Shown: positions 9,186 through 17,190 of the stretch, piece by piece | Layout of the letters: every line of letters begins with the position of its first letter | Numbering within the stretch: the first letter of the stretch is position 1 | From: Niastella soli | GTDB lineage: Bacteria; Bacteroidota; Bacteroidia; Chitinophagales; Chitinophagaceae | Reading direction: 5' to 3' | Assembly (NCBI RefSeq): GCF_017742245.1 | Contig: NZ_JAGHKO010000005.1 | Coordinates: 186,001 to 250,000 of the forward strand | Length of the DNA: 64,000 nucleotides | Translations under genes and position numbers: made by a program | The notes under the pieces: model-generated | The model's input: the letters and a program-made list of their open reading frames with translations, nothing else | Databases searched by the model: none | Told to the model about the DNA's origin: nothing

Positions 9186-9335
9186 GTAAAAATCAGCCCT
9201 TTCTATTATCGGGTAATTAAACCGTTAAATCCGTTGATTTAACCTGCTGATAATATCATCCCCGGAAACTTTACCAATGAATTGCCTAGGTTTGGTACAT
9301 CTTTTTTGAAGTATAAGTGTAAGCCAGGAAACAAT

Positions 9336-10307
9336 ATGAAAGCAGGTTGGCAATATGTTATTAATACCTTTCTATGCACCTTGTCGTTCATTGCCATCCA
9401 ATCCTGTTTTCCCTGTAAACATTGCCGGGAGGACCAATGTATGCTACCCGGCCCCGGCGTAGCATACAGTAATGATCTGCCGGACAATTTTACCGAATTC
9501 AGCAGCAGTCCACAGATAATCCCATTAAAGCGAAAAAAATTACATGAAATATCCGGTATTGCTGCAAGCATTAAGAATAAAAATGTCCTGTATTTAAACC
9601 AGGACAATGGCCACCCCCATTGCATTTATCTTACCAATACTACGGGTGAGGACCTTGGCAGACTGGTCATTTGTAATAGCAGCAACCGCGACTGGGAAGA
9701 TATGGCCGTTGGTCCGGGCCCAATGCCTGACCGTAGTTACATTTATGTAGCCGATATTGGTGACAATAACGCCTGGCATTGCAACATCCGCATTTATCGT
9801 TTTCCGGAACCGGAACTTACAACAGCTGCGTTCCCTGTGCGGAAATTAATAAAAAATGCAGAGGCTATTTGTTTGCAATACCCTGACAGGCCACACAATG
9901 CAGAAACAATTCTGATTGATCCGCTTACCCGCAATTTGTACATTGCCACGAAGGAGGATGATAGCAGTCGCATTTATGTTGCTTCGTTTCCGCAATCAAC
10001 CCGCCATAAAATAATGCTTGAATCGGTAATAACGTTGCCATTCAGGCTGGTGACAGGCGGCACCATTTCATCCAATGGCCGGGAGGTCTTTTTGCGCAGT
10101 GAAGATTATTACTGGTACTGGAAACGGGCGGAGGAAGAATCTATAACAGCTGCATTAAGCAGGCCGCCCCAGCAAATAACACCGGTAACAAAAGAACCCC
10201 AGGGGGAAGCCATCTGTTTTGCAACCAACCAGCAGGGATACTTTACCTGTTCAGAAGTGGATAGAAAACAGCAGCCGGTCATTTATTTTTATAAAAGGGA
10301 ATTTTGA
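9336..10307 (+). CDS. Predicted lipoprotein with propeller-like repeats, function unknown
   Basis: A 323-residue secreted protein. I chose the ATG at 9336 because AGGA lies 6 bp upstream and the product then starts with a basic stretch, a hydrophobic segment and a lipobox (FIAIQSC), followed by more Cys residues. An in-frame start at 9282 adds 18 residues with no signal character. The mature part has repeated strand-rich blocks such as ISGIAASIKNKNVLYLNQDNG, DWEDMAVGPGP, SYIYVADIGDN and YRFPEPEL, suggesting a beta-propeller like those in many uncharacterised Bacteroidota surface proteins. No catalytic motif is recognised. Its only close partner is the convergent response regulator gene. Confidence 0.75.
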   Translation: MKAGWQYVINTFLCTLSFIAIQSCFPCKHCREDQCMLPGPGVAYSNDLPDNFTEFSSSPQIIPLKRKKLHEISGIAASIKNKNVLYLNQDNGHPHCIYLTNTTGEDLGRLVICNSSNRDWEDMAVGPGPMPDRSYIYVADIGDNNAWHCNIRIYRFPEPELTTAAFPVRKLIKNAEAICLQYPDRPHNAETILIDPLTRNLYIATKEDDSSRIYVASFPQSTRHKIMLESVITLPFRLVTGGTISSNGREVFLRSEDYYWYWKRAEEESITAALSRPPQQITPVTKEPQGEAICFATNQQGYFTCSEVDRKQQPVIYFYKREF

Positions 10308-10396
10308 TAAGCATCAGCAAAAGCAAATATTATTCCAGATCACATCCTTACAAGAATGACGAGTTATTTCCACTTCTTGTTTTGATAATTATCTCA

Positions 10397-10879
10397 TCAG
10401 TGTTGATTTCCCGGGTGTTTGAAATACGTTATATTGTTATTATCCTTAATGGCCTCAGGAAGATGAGGACCAAGATTGGCACTTACAAAATTTAAAATGG
10501 TATGCAAACCGTCGAAATCCAGTGGTTTTACACAATAGCCAGAGGCGCCGGCAGTTTCGGCTGTTGTAATGTCTTTTTCGTTGGAAGAAGTAGAGTATAT
10601 AAGAATTGGTATATTTTTAAAATGGTCATTTTTTTTGAATTGCGATAAGAATTCCCAGCCATTCATGCCGGGCATATTGATATCCAGAAAAATAACCTGC
10701 GGGAGTTGAGGCATTTTATCGAGCAACTCCAATGCTTCTTTACCGCCATCAGCAGTTACACATGTTATTTCTGGTTTTTTTAATTTGGCTGCACGTGAAA
10801 ACAGGAACCGGTCATCCATGTCATCATCTATCAGCATTATGACTTTTTCTTCCTTCACAACATTAATTGTTTTGGGCAT
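10397..10879 (-). CDS. Single-domain response regulator (CheY/Rcp1-like)
   Basis: A 160-residue receiver domain without an output domain. Conserved residues are present: the acidic pocket LIDDDMDD (about residues 16-23), phospho-acceptor Asp66 in FLDINMPGMNGWEF, the Ser/Thr switch near residues 96-98 (IYSTSS) and Lys118 (CVKPLD). The 'DDDMDDR' start and short linkers resemble Rcp1-type receivers that pair with PAS- or phytochrome-type soluble histidine kinases. The gene is divergent from a four-PAS histidine kinase 132 bp away, which is the likely partner. It probably acts by protein-protein contact, not DNA binding. Confidence 0.93.
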   Translation of the reverse strand: MPKTINVVKEEKVIMLIDDDMDDRFLFSRAAKLKKPEITCVTADGGKEALELLDKMPQLPQVIFLDINMPGMNGWEFLSQFKKNDHFKNIPILIYSTSSNEKDITTAETAGASGYCVKPLDFDGLHTILNFVSANLGPHLPEAIKDNNNITYFKHPGNQH

Positions 10880-11011
10880 TGAATTTCAAGTCACCCTTCG
10901 ATTAACTGACAAGAATTATACCCGGCCGGGCTGGCACAGACATTGACGCTTTTATTATGCTGATCTTATTTGTAAAAGTGCGTTTAGGTCAATTAAAAAT
11001 AAGATAAAGAA

Positions 11012-13315
11012 GTGTTAGACTATTCGTTATTAGAAGCACTGATGGAAAGTGAAGAACGCTTTCGCATAATGGCCAATTCTATTCCACAATTAGCCTGGAT
11101 GACTGATGCCAAAGGGAACCTTGATTGGTTTAACGATCGCTGGTATGCCTATACCGGAACAACGCCGAAAGAAATGAAGGATGAGGGATGGAAGCAGGTG
11201 CATCATCCTGATCTGTTAGAAAGGGTAGTGGAGGGATGGAGTGCAGCCATTGAAGCAGAGAGTACCTGGGAAGATACTTTTCTTTTACGCAGTAAGAAAG
11301 GCGAATACCGCTGGTTTTTATCCCGCGCGGTACCGGTCAGGAAAGAAGATGGTACCCTTATAGGATGGTTTGGGACCAATACCGATATTACGGAACAACG
11401 TAAAACAGAAGAGACGCTGAAAAAGAAGGAAGAGCAATTACGCCTTGCCATGGAAGGGGGCGATTTAGGTTATTATGATTATAATCCAATAACCGGAGAG
11501 TTGATCTGGTCGGCACGGGCAAAAGAATTGTTTGGCCTGCCGCCGGATGCCAAAATAGACTACAACGTGGCTTTGAACGCCTTGTATCCTGATGATAGAG
11601 AACGGACACAGTTATTATTCCACAAAGCCTTACAGCAGGGGAGTGGTGGGCGTTATGAAACCGAATATCGCGTTATTGGCGTTACCGATGGCCGGTTGCG
11701 GTGGATTCGTACCAAGGGGATGGCTTTTTTTGATGAGCAGGGAAAGGCTTATCGGCTTTCAGGTGTTACCCTGGATATCACTAAACAAAAAGAAGCAGAA
11801 GAGGCTTTAAAACGAAGTGAAAGCACGTTGCGCAATCTGGTGTTGCAGGCTCCTGTACCCATGTTCATAGGAAGGGGGCGTTCCTTTATAGTTGAAGTGG
11901 CCAACGACCACATGCTGGAACTCCTGGGAAGGCGGGCTGAAGAGGTAATAGGTCGCCCGATAGCCGAAATGCTTGCAAAGGCGTGTAAAGAAAAGGAGCA
12001 TGCCATTGAACATGTTTATGCTACGGGAGAGCAGTATACAGCTAATGAAATGCCACTTTCCCTCCCCCGTAATGGCAGGATAGAAACCGTGTATATAAAC
12101 TTCGTTTATGAACCCATCAAAAACAATGAAGGGAGGGTCATTAAGATCGTTGCCGTAGCTACTGATATAAGCGATCAGGTGTTGGCCAGAAATAGGATTG
12201 AAGAAAGCCATAAAGAGTTTCAATTTGCCATGGACTTTATGCCGCAGATCATCTGGTTGACCTGGCCCGATGGATATCATTATTACTTCAATAAAAAATG
12301 GCTCGAATATACCGGGCTCACTTATGAACAATCAAAAGGCGAAGGATGGAAAAAGGTCTTTCACCCCGACGATCTGGAGCATGCCGGGAAAGCATGGGAT
12401 CACTGCCTGGAAACAGGAGAGATCTACGAGCACGAATACCGCCTGCGCCGGTATGATGGCCAGTACCATTGGTTCCTGGGAAGGGGGGTGCCGTTAAAAG
12501 ATGAAAACGGAACAACTATCAAATGGTTTGGTACCAGCACCGATATAAATGACCAGAAAACATTTTCGGAAACACTGGAAAAACAGGTGGAAGAAAGAAC
12601 CAGGGAACTGCAACGAAGCAATGAAGACCTGCAGCAGTTTGCACACGTAGCTTCCCATGACCTGAAAGAACCCGTACGAAAGATCAAAACATTTATTAGT
12701 AATATACAACTGGAGTCAGAAAAGTTATTAGATGAATCATGCCAGTTTTACCTTAGCAGGGTGCAAGCTGCTGCCAACCGGATGGTTTCCATGATCGACG
12801 GGGTGCTTACTTATTCTACGGTCAGTGCGCTGGAAGAACTATACGAGCTGGTTGATGTAAACCAGGTATTAAAGAATGTGGAAGCCGACCTGGAAGTGGT
12901 CATTCAACATAAAAAGGCTACCATCCATTATAGCCATTTACCCAAACTGGAAGGCGCCCCGCTTATGCTGCATCAGGTTTTTTATAACCTGGTCAGTAAC
13001 TCGCTTAAGTTTGCCAGGACCGATGTTCCTCCTGTCATTAGTATAACTTCACATTTCATTGAGAAAAAGGGAAAACCCTTTGCCTGCATTGTACTGGAAG
13101 ACAATGGCATTGGGTTTGAGCCAAAATATGCCGAAAAAATATTTGGCACTTTTACCCGGCTTCATTCGAAGGATAAATATGAAGGCGCTGGTTTGGGATT
13201 GTCGCTTTGCAAGAAAATAGTAGAGCGGCATGGTGGTTCTATCACCGCAAAAGCCAGAGAAAAAGGTGGGGCCATCTTTGCGATCTTATTGCCTGTAAAA
13301 CGCCTCGCTGTTTAA
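11012..13315 (+). CDS. Soluble multi-PAS sensor histidine kinase
   Basis: A 767-residue kinase without transmembrane segments. Four PAS/PAC modules are arranged in tandem: roughly residues 12-135 (ending WFGTNTDITEQRK), 140-262 (SGVTLDITKQKEAEE), 270-390 and 398-520 (WFGTSTDINDQK). A coiled coil and HisKA domain follow with the phosphorylatable His549 (FAHVASHDLKEPVRK), then HATPase_c with N-box NLVSNSLKFA, G1 EDNGIGF and G2 GAGLGLSLCKKIVERHGG. PAS1 and PAS4 are very alike (both have YTG, GW, FHPD/HHPD and WF.GR/SR features), suggesting internal duplication. The start is GTG; an ATG at 11042 is a possible alternative. It likely phosphorylates the divergent receiver protein and senses a cytoplasmic cue. 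Confidence 0.93.
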   Translation: MLDYSLLEALMESEERFRIMANSIPQLAWMTDAKGNLDWFNDRWYAYTGTTPKEMKDEGWKQVHHPDLLERVVEGWSAAIEAESTWEDTFLLRSKKGEYRWFLSRAVPVRKEDGTLIGWFGTNTDITEQRKTEETLKKKEEQLRLAMEGGDLGYYDYNPITGELIWSARAKELFGLPPDAKIDYNVALNALYPDDRERTQLLFHKALQQGSGGRYETEYRVIGVTDGRLRWIRTKGMAFFDEQGKAYRLSGVTLDITKQKEAEEALKRSESTLRNLVLQAPVPMFIGRGRSFIVEVANDHMLELLGRRAEEVIGRPIAEMLAKACKEKEHAIEHVYATGEQYTANEMPLSLPRNGRIETVYINFVYEPIKNNEGRVIKIVAVATDISDQVLARNRIEESHKEFQFAMDFMPQIIWLTWPDGYHYYFNKKWLEYTGLTYEQSKGEGWKKVFHPDDLEHAGKAWDHCLETGEIYEHEYRLRRYDGQYHWFLGRGVPLKDENGTTIKWFGTSTDINDQKTFSETLEKQVEERTRELQRSNEDLQQFAHVASHDLKEPVRKIKTFISNIQLESEKLLDESCQFYLSRVQAAANRMVSMIDGVLTYSTVSALEELYELVDVNQVLKNVEADLEVVIQHKKATIHYSHLPKLEGAPLMLHQVFYNLVSNSLKFARTDVPPVISITSHFIEKKGKPFACIVLEDNGIGFEPKYAEKIFGTFTRLHSKDKYEGAGLGLSLCKKIVERHGGSITAKAREKGGAIFAILLPVKRLAV

Positions 13316-13346
13316 AGATGCAATTGATTTTCAGGTGATTTTACTT

Positions 13347-13377
13347 TTTGTCATTACAAACAGGCCATTTACATTTG
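13347..13377 (+). promoter_or_regulatory. Bacteroidota-type sigma-A promoter
   Basis: TTTG at 13347-13350 and TACATTTG at 13370-13377 are separated by exactly 19 bp. This is the -33/-7 pattern (TTTG, 19-21 bp, TAnnTTTG) of primary sigma promoters in Bacteroidota. Transcription would start near 13383, giving an approximately 33-nt leader before the ATG at 13416. It is the best promoter match seen in the window. Confidence 0.65.
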
Positions 13378-13415
13378 ATGCATTATAATCATTGCTTGTA
13401 TTCGAAATTAATTGC

Positions 13416-14894
13416 ATGTATTTTATGAGATTATTCGTAACCCAAACCATTTGCATTCTACTCCTGGTTTTTGTCTTTTGGCCAGTTTTATTTACAGATT
13501 ATGCTTACATGGATGAAGCGCATCAGCTTTGGCACAACGATGATAATTCAAACTTTATAATGTTTTTTGAACAAGGCAGAGGGTTGACGGGACTCATGAT
13601 AAAAAAGCTGTTTTCCTCAATTTCTGCTATAAACGGATTAAAATGGATCCGGGTTATTTCTTTTGCAGGCTGGCTGATGGCGGTAATGGTTTGGACTGCT
13701 GTATTGAACAGCTGGAAGAAGCTCTTAGATTTGAATGAACATTGGGTGTTCTTCTTAAGTATCTTCCTTCCCTGTAGCATTTCGGTGGCCATAGCTATTG
13801 GTTGGGCGTCCTGTGTTGAGTTATTCCTCGCCTTCACGCTGGCACTTTTAAGCGGGCACCTGCTGTTTATTGAGCTGTACGGTAAGAAAGAAATACGGGT
13901 TTCACCGATCAAAATTATTTTAGTCTTAATACTGGCATTAGGTTCGTTATTTCTTTACCAGCCTATGGCTGGTGCCTTTCTGTTGCCTTTCTTTTTGTGC
14001 CATTTGCATAATAGATTTAAAAGGATTGACAGAATTGCGTATATGGGAGTAGGCTCCTTTTTGGCAATTAGTTTACTCTATTTTCTCCTTTTTAAATTTA
14101 TTCTTGCCCAATACGGCATACCGGCCGCTGAGCGAACAGCGCTGTCTCTTGATCCCTTGAAAAAGATCTCTTTTTTCTTTTCCCAACCACTTGCCCAGGC
14201 ATTCAGTTTTAATTTTCTGTATAATATGCGGGGGATATTTTCTCAGGCATTTTATCCTGTAATGTTTGCGACATGGGTGTTTTCAGTATTTGCGTTAGAG
14301 AAAGACCAGAAGCTGATCTGGAAGTTTGGCTATATCGTGAGGATGTTGTTACTGATGATGCTAATGTATGTTTCTGTATTAGTGCCTAAAGAAAGTTTTG
14401 CGTCTTACAGGACCATACTTTGTTTAAATCTTGCCGGCACTATACTTTTGACTGATGCAATCCTGAGGCTGGTTAAAAAGAGCAATCTCAAAAATCTCAT
14501 TACCTACTCAACTTGCGGAATTGTTGTGGTTGTTGCCTGGTTTAATTTCAATCTGAACTACATCAGACCACTTAAAAAAGAATACCTCGCTATCCATACT
14601 TATTTTCAACAACACTACGATAGCTCCAAAACGGCGATCTATTTTGTAAGACCACCAGAAGACCTGTTTACAAAGCTGTATGGCCAGAAGGTTTACAAAG
14701 ATGAATTTGGCCTGCCTACCGGGTATAAGGATTGGACACCGGAACCACTTATCAGACAAATGATCTTTGAAGCAACAGGTGACAGAGAAAAAGCCAAACA
14801 GTTTTCAGTGGTTAATCTGGCATATGAAGAAAGGGAGAGCGCGAAGGCCGAACCTGCCTCTATAATTATTGATGAAGAGAAGATCCTGCAGTAA
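13416..14894 (+). CDS. Polytopic membrane protein, GT-C glycosyltransferase-like
   Basis: A 492-residue protein with about 10-12 hydrophobic helices. Between helix 1 and 2 lies an extracytoplasmic loop with acidic residues (DYAYMDEAHQLW), the position where GT-C glycosyltransferases carry their catalytic Asp/Glu. A soluble C-terminal domain (about residues 390-492) follows the last helices. This suggests transfer of sugars from a lipid-linked donor, for example in surface glycan modification. An in-frame TTG at 13392 is possible, but the ATG at 13416 (or 13425) fits the strong upstream promoter. A perfect bidirectional terminator follows. Function is inferred from topology only. Confidence 0.65.
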   Translation: MYFMRLFVTQTICILLLVFVFWPVLFTDYAYMDEAHQLWHNDDNSNFIMFFEQGRGLTGLMIKKLFSSISAINGLKWIRVISFAGWLMAVMVWTAVLNSWKKLLDLNEHWVFFLSIFLPCSISVAIAIGWASCVELFLAFTLALLSGHLLFIELYGKKEIRVSPIKIILVLILALGSLFLYQPMAGAFLLPFFLCHLHNRFKRIDRIAYMGVGSFLAISLLYFLLFKFILAQYGIPAAERTALSLDPLKKISFFFSQPLAQAFSFNFLYNMRGIFSQAFYPVMFATWVFSVFALEKDQKLIWKFGYIVRMLLLMMLMYVSVLVPKESFASYRTILCLNLAGTILLTDAILRLVKKSNLKNLITYSTCGIVVVVAWFNFNLNYIRPLKKEYLAIHTYFQQHYDSSKTAIYFVRPPEDLFTKLYGQKVYKDEFGLPTGYKDWTPEPLIRQMIFEATGDREKAKQFSVVNLAYEERESAKAEPASIIIDEEKILQ

Positions 14895-14922
14895 GAGATT
14901 TTAGCACAGGTTGCTTATAAAG

Positions 14923-14954
14923 AAAAGGCCCCCGAAATACATCGGGGGCCTTTT
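14923..14954. terminator. Bidirectional rho-independent terminator
   Basis: A perfect 13-bp stem, AAAAGGCCCCCGA paired with TCGGGGGCCTTTT, encloses a 6-nt loop. A/T runs flank both sides, so it can stop the rightward membrane-protein transcript and the leftward SusC/D operon that meets it. Confidence 0.9.
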
Positions 14955-14980
14955 CATTGGTGATCTTTCATTGGGTAGCT

Positions 14981-15499
14981 CTAATTGATCTTTACGGGCT
15001 TTTTGTAAGCAGATGAAAAGTTATCTACTTCATACTGGTCGGTAATATTGTCCAGTATTTGTACTTCAAACCTTCGTAAGCCGGGAGTTGTATTGCCCAG
15101 CAGCTTTATGTAAATAGTATCCATGGCCTGTATTGCCTGTGGAAACACAATCGTGTACGTGGTGTCGGAAGAAGGGATCACATTCCCGTTTTTATCCACC
15201 ACATTGTAATCCACCCCGCTTACGGCAGGTTTGTAGGCTGTCGTGTTATAGGCGGCATTGCTGACAACATATTTTGTCACTGCATCGTAATTGCGGGTGA
15301 ATGCTGAATAAAATTGCACCGGCAGTTTGATCAGGTCAGTTCTCGTTTTTGAGTTAACTGTATCATTGGTGTTCGGAACAAAAACGGAGTAATAGTGATG
15401 GTCGTATTCCGACAGGCCTTTTGGGTAATCTCTTTTCTCACATGCCATCAACACGAGGAACAGCAGCGATGCGATGGTGCTATATTTCAGGTATTTCAT
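14981..15499 (-). CDS. SusCD-associated lipoprotein (DUF4843-like)
   Basis: A 172-residue lipoprotein: hydrophobic N-terminus with lipobox LVLMAC, then a strand-rich domain with a Calx-beta/DUF4843 texture (DYNVVDKNGNVIPSSDTTYTIVF, IYIKLLGN, GLRRFEVQILDN). I place the start at the ATG at 15499; an in-frame start at 15526 would overlap the SusD stop and lacks a signal. It is the last gene of the SusC-SusD operon (17-bp gap), the position of SusE/F-like surface glycan-binding lipoproteins. It probably helps capture substrate at the cell surface, but the substrate is unknown. Confidence 0.72.
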   Translation of the reverse strand: MKYLKYSTIASLLFLVLMACEKRDYPKGLSEYDHHYYSVFVPNTNDTVNSKTRTDLIKLPVQFYSAFTRNYDAVTKYVVSNAAYNTTAYKPAVSGVDYNVVDKNGNVIPSSDTTYTIVFPQAIQAMDTIYIKLLGNTTPGLRRFEVQILDNITDQYEVDNFSSAYKKPVKIN

Positions 15500-15516
15500 T
15501 TTGTTTCTTATTGAGG

Positions 15517-17187
15517 TTATTGCCAATTTGGATTCTGGGTAACATTATTGCCGCTGGTGGAGATCTCATTCAACGGAACAGGATACAAATAATCGCGGTT
15601 TGCCTGGAACTTGCGGGTAGAGGCGGCTTCTGCAATCACAACCTTGTCTGCGTTAAGTTTTAATGAAGAGGCATTTGTGCCAGACAGCCAGTCAGCCTGG
15701 ATAAATTTGGCGCCCAGTAAGTCTTTCGGTAAAACCGTTTCGGCGGTATGCCATCTGATGAGGTCATCATAATGGAAACCTTCCAGGGCCAGTTCAACCG
15801 TTCTTTCGCGTCTGATCTCGTCGCGCATCGACAGGTTGCTGGCAGTTACAAAAGCATTAGTGAGCTTAGCCGCCATACCGGCGCGGGTGCGCAGCGCATT
15901 TACCGTAAGGTTCAGATCGGCATCGCTGATGCTTTCGCTCAGTTCAAATTTTGCTTCGGCATAAATAAGCAGGATTTCAGCATACCGCATCAGGATCCTG
16001 TCGGTAGTTGCATTGGTGTTATTGACCCAGTCTGAATTATTGAATCCTTTCTTGGTAGCATAACCTGAACGTGACCCCAGTGAAGTGGTCGGCGCCCATG
16101 CCCCTTTATAGGCTGTTTCTCCTTTCTTGAACACGGTGTAAGTTAAACGTGGGTCCCTGTTATCGAAAACGGTATTGTAAGCCAGTTCGTTTGCTTCAGG
16201 AACAAATAAAGGGGAAGGGGTGGCAACCGGTGTGCCATCGGTATTAAATGCAGGCAAACCATCAGTATATAAATACTGGCGAATAAGGTTACGCGTAATA
16301 GCGATGCGGCCATTTTCCAGGTCCCTTGAATTGTTATGGGCCAATATTGCATTGGCACTGTCTACTCCATAGATCTTTACAAAGATGTTTTCTTTGTTGG
16401 TAGCGCCTTCGCCATCATGCACAAATAGCTTTCCATAATCAGGAAACAGTGCATGGCCTTGTGCCGGCGCCATTACCAGCGATGCGTTATCGATGGCTGT
16501 TTGCAAATGCGCCTGCCAGCCGCTTGCACCGATGAATTTTTCGCGGGTGCCTTCATATAAACCCACTCTTGCTTTCAGCCCCCAGGCAGCACTTCTTATT
16601 AACCTGCCCCATTGGTCGCCAGGTAATGATGCACGCAACGGTAACCAGGAAGCAGCAAAATCAAGGTCATCATAGATCGCCTTCAGTACTTCAGCCCTTG
16701 GGGTACGCCCCATGGTCAGGTCTGGTGAATTTACATCCATGGTGTGTAATACCAACGGCACATCGCCATATTTCATCACCAGTTGAAAATAGGCATATGC
16801 CCTGAAAAACCTGGCTTCGGCGAAATACCTGTTTCTAATGGCATCGTTAACTTTTGCTTTTCCGCCTTTTTCCAAAATGTTGTTGGCCGTAAAGATCTCC
16901 TTGTACCGGTCGTTCCATTCACCGCTGGTATTGGGGATAGTCCAGGCGCCGTTACTGGTAGTGTTGGCATTCTGGTTAACGTTGTCATCGCCGCGGTTGT
17001 CGATCCAGTTGCCGGGCAACAGCTCGTACAGGCGGTTGCAGGCATTCATCAGATCGCTTTCTGTGTTCCAGAATTGTTCATCGCGTAATATTGTTTCTGG
17101 GTACAGGTCCAGTTTGTTACAGCAAGTCAATAATATGCTTACCGACAGTATAGCTATTGATAAATTGATTTTTTTCATTGTCTTCAT
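15517..17187 (-). CDS. RagB/SusD-family nutrient-binding outer membrane lipoprotein
   Basis: A 556-residue SusD homologue, the lid subunit that binds substrate on top of the SusC channel. It has a lipoprotein signal (SILLTCC), the SusD N-terminal pattern KLDLYPETILRDEQFW, and TPR-like helices such as RYFAEARFFRAYAYFQLVMKYGDVPLV. The C-terminal RagB block includes LMRYAEILLIYAEAKFEL, ALEGFHYDDLIRW and YLYPVPLNEI. Length is standard. It starts 3 bp after the SusC stop. No enzyme, sulfatase or sigma factor accompanies this pair, so the ligand cannot be inferred. Confidence 0.95.
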   Translation of the reverse strand: MKTMKKINLSIAILSVSILLTCCNKLDLYPETILRDEQFWNTESDLMNACNRLYELLPGNWIDNRGDDNVNQNANTTSNGAWTIPNTSGEWNDRYKEIFTANNILEKGGKAKVNDAIRNRYFAEARFFRAYAYFQLVMKYGDVPLVLHTMDVNSPDLTMGRTPRAEVLKAIYDDLDFAASWLPLRASLPGDQWGRLIRSAAWGLKARVGLYEGTREKFIGASGWQAHLQTAIDNASLVMAPAQGHALFPDYGKLFVHDGEGATNKENIFVKIYGVDSANAILAHNNSRDLENGRIAITRNLIRQYLYTDGLPAFNTDGTPVATPSPLFVPEANELAYNTVFDNRDPRLTYTVFKKGETAYKGAWAPTTSLGSRSGYATKKGFNNSDWVNNTNATTDRILMRYAEILLIYAEAKFELSESISDADLNLTVNALRTRAGMAAKLTNAFVTASNLSMRDEIRRERTVELALEGFHYDDLIRWHTAETVLPKDLLGAKFIQADWLSGTNASSLKLNADKVVIAEAASTRKFQANRDYLYPVPLNEISTSGNNVTQNPNWQ

Positions 17188-17190
17188 TTT

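Noticed and set aside
10304-10495. 63-residue ORF overlapping the propeller lipoprotein end and the response regulator
   Set aside because: It begins inside the previous stop region and overlaps the receiver gene on the other strand; composition is not protein-like.
11807-12331. 174-residue ORF antisense to the histidine kinase
   Set aside because: It is opposite the PAS region of a well-supported kinase and has no recognisable domain.
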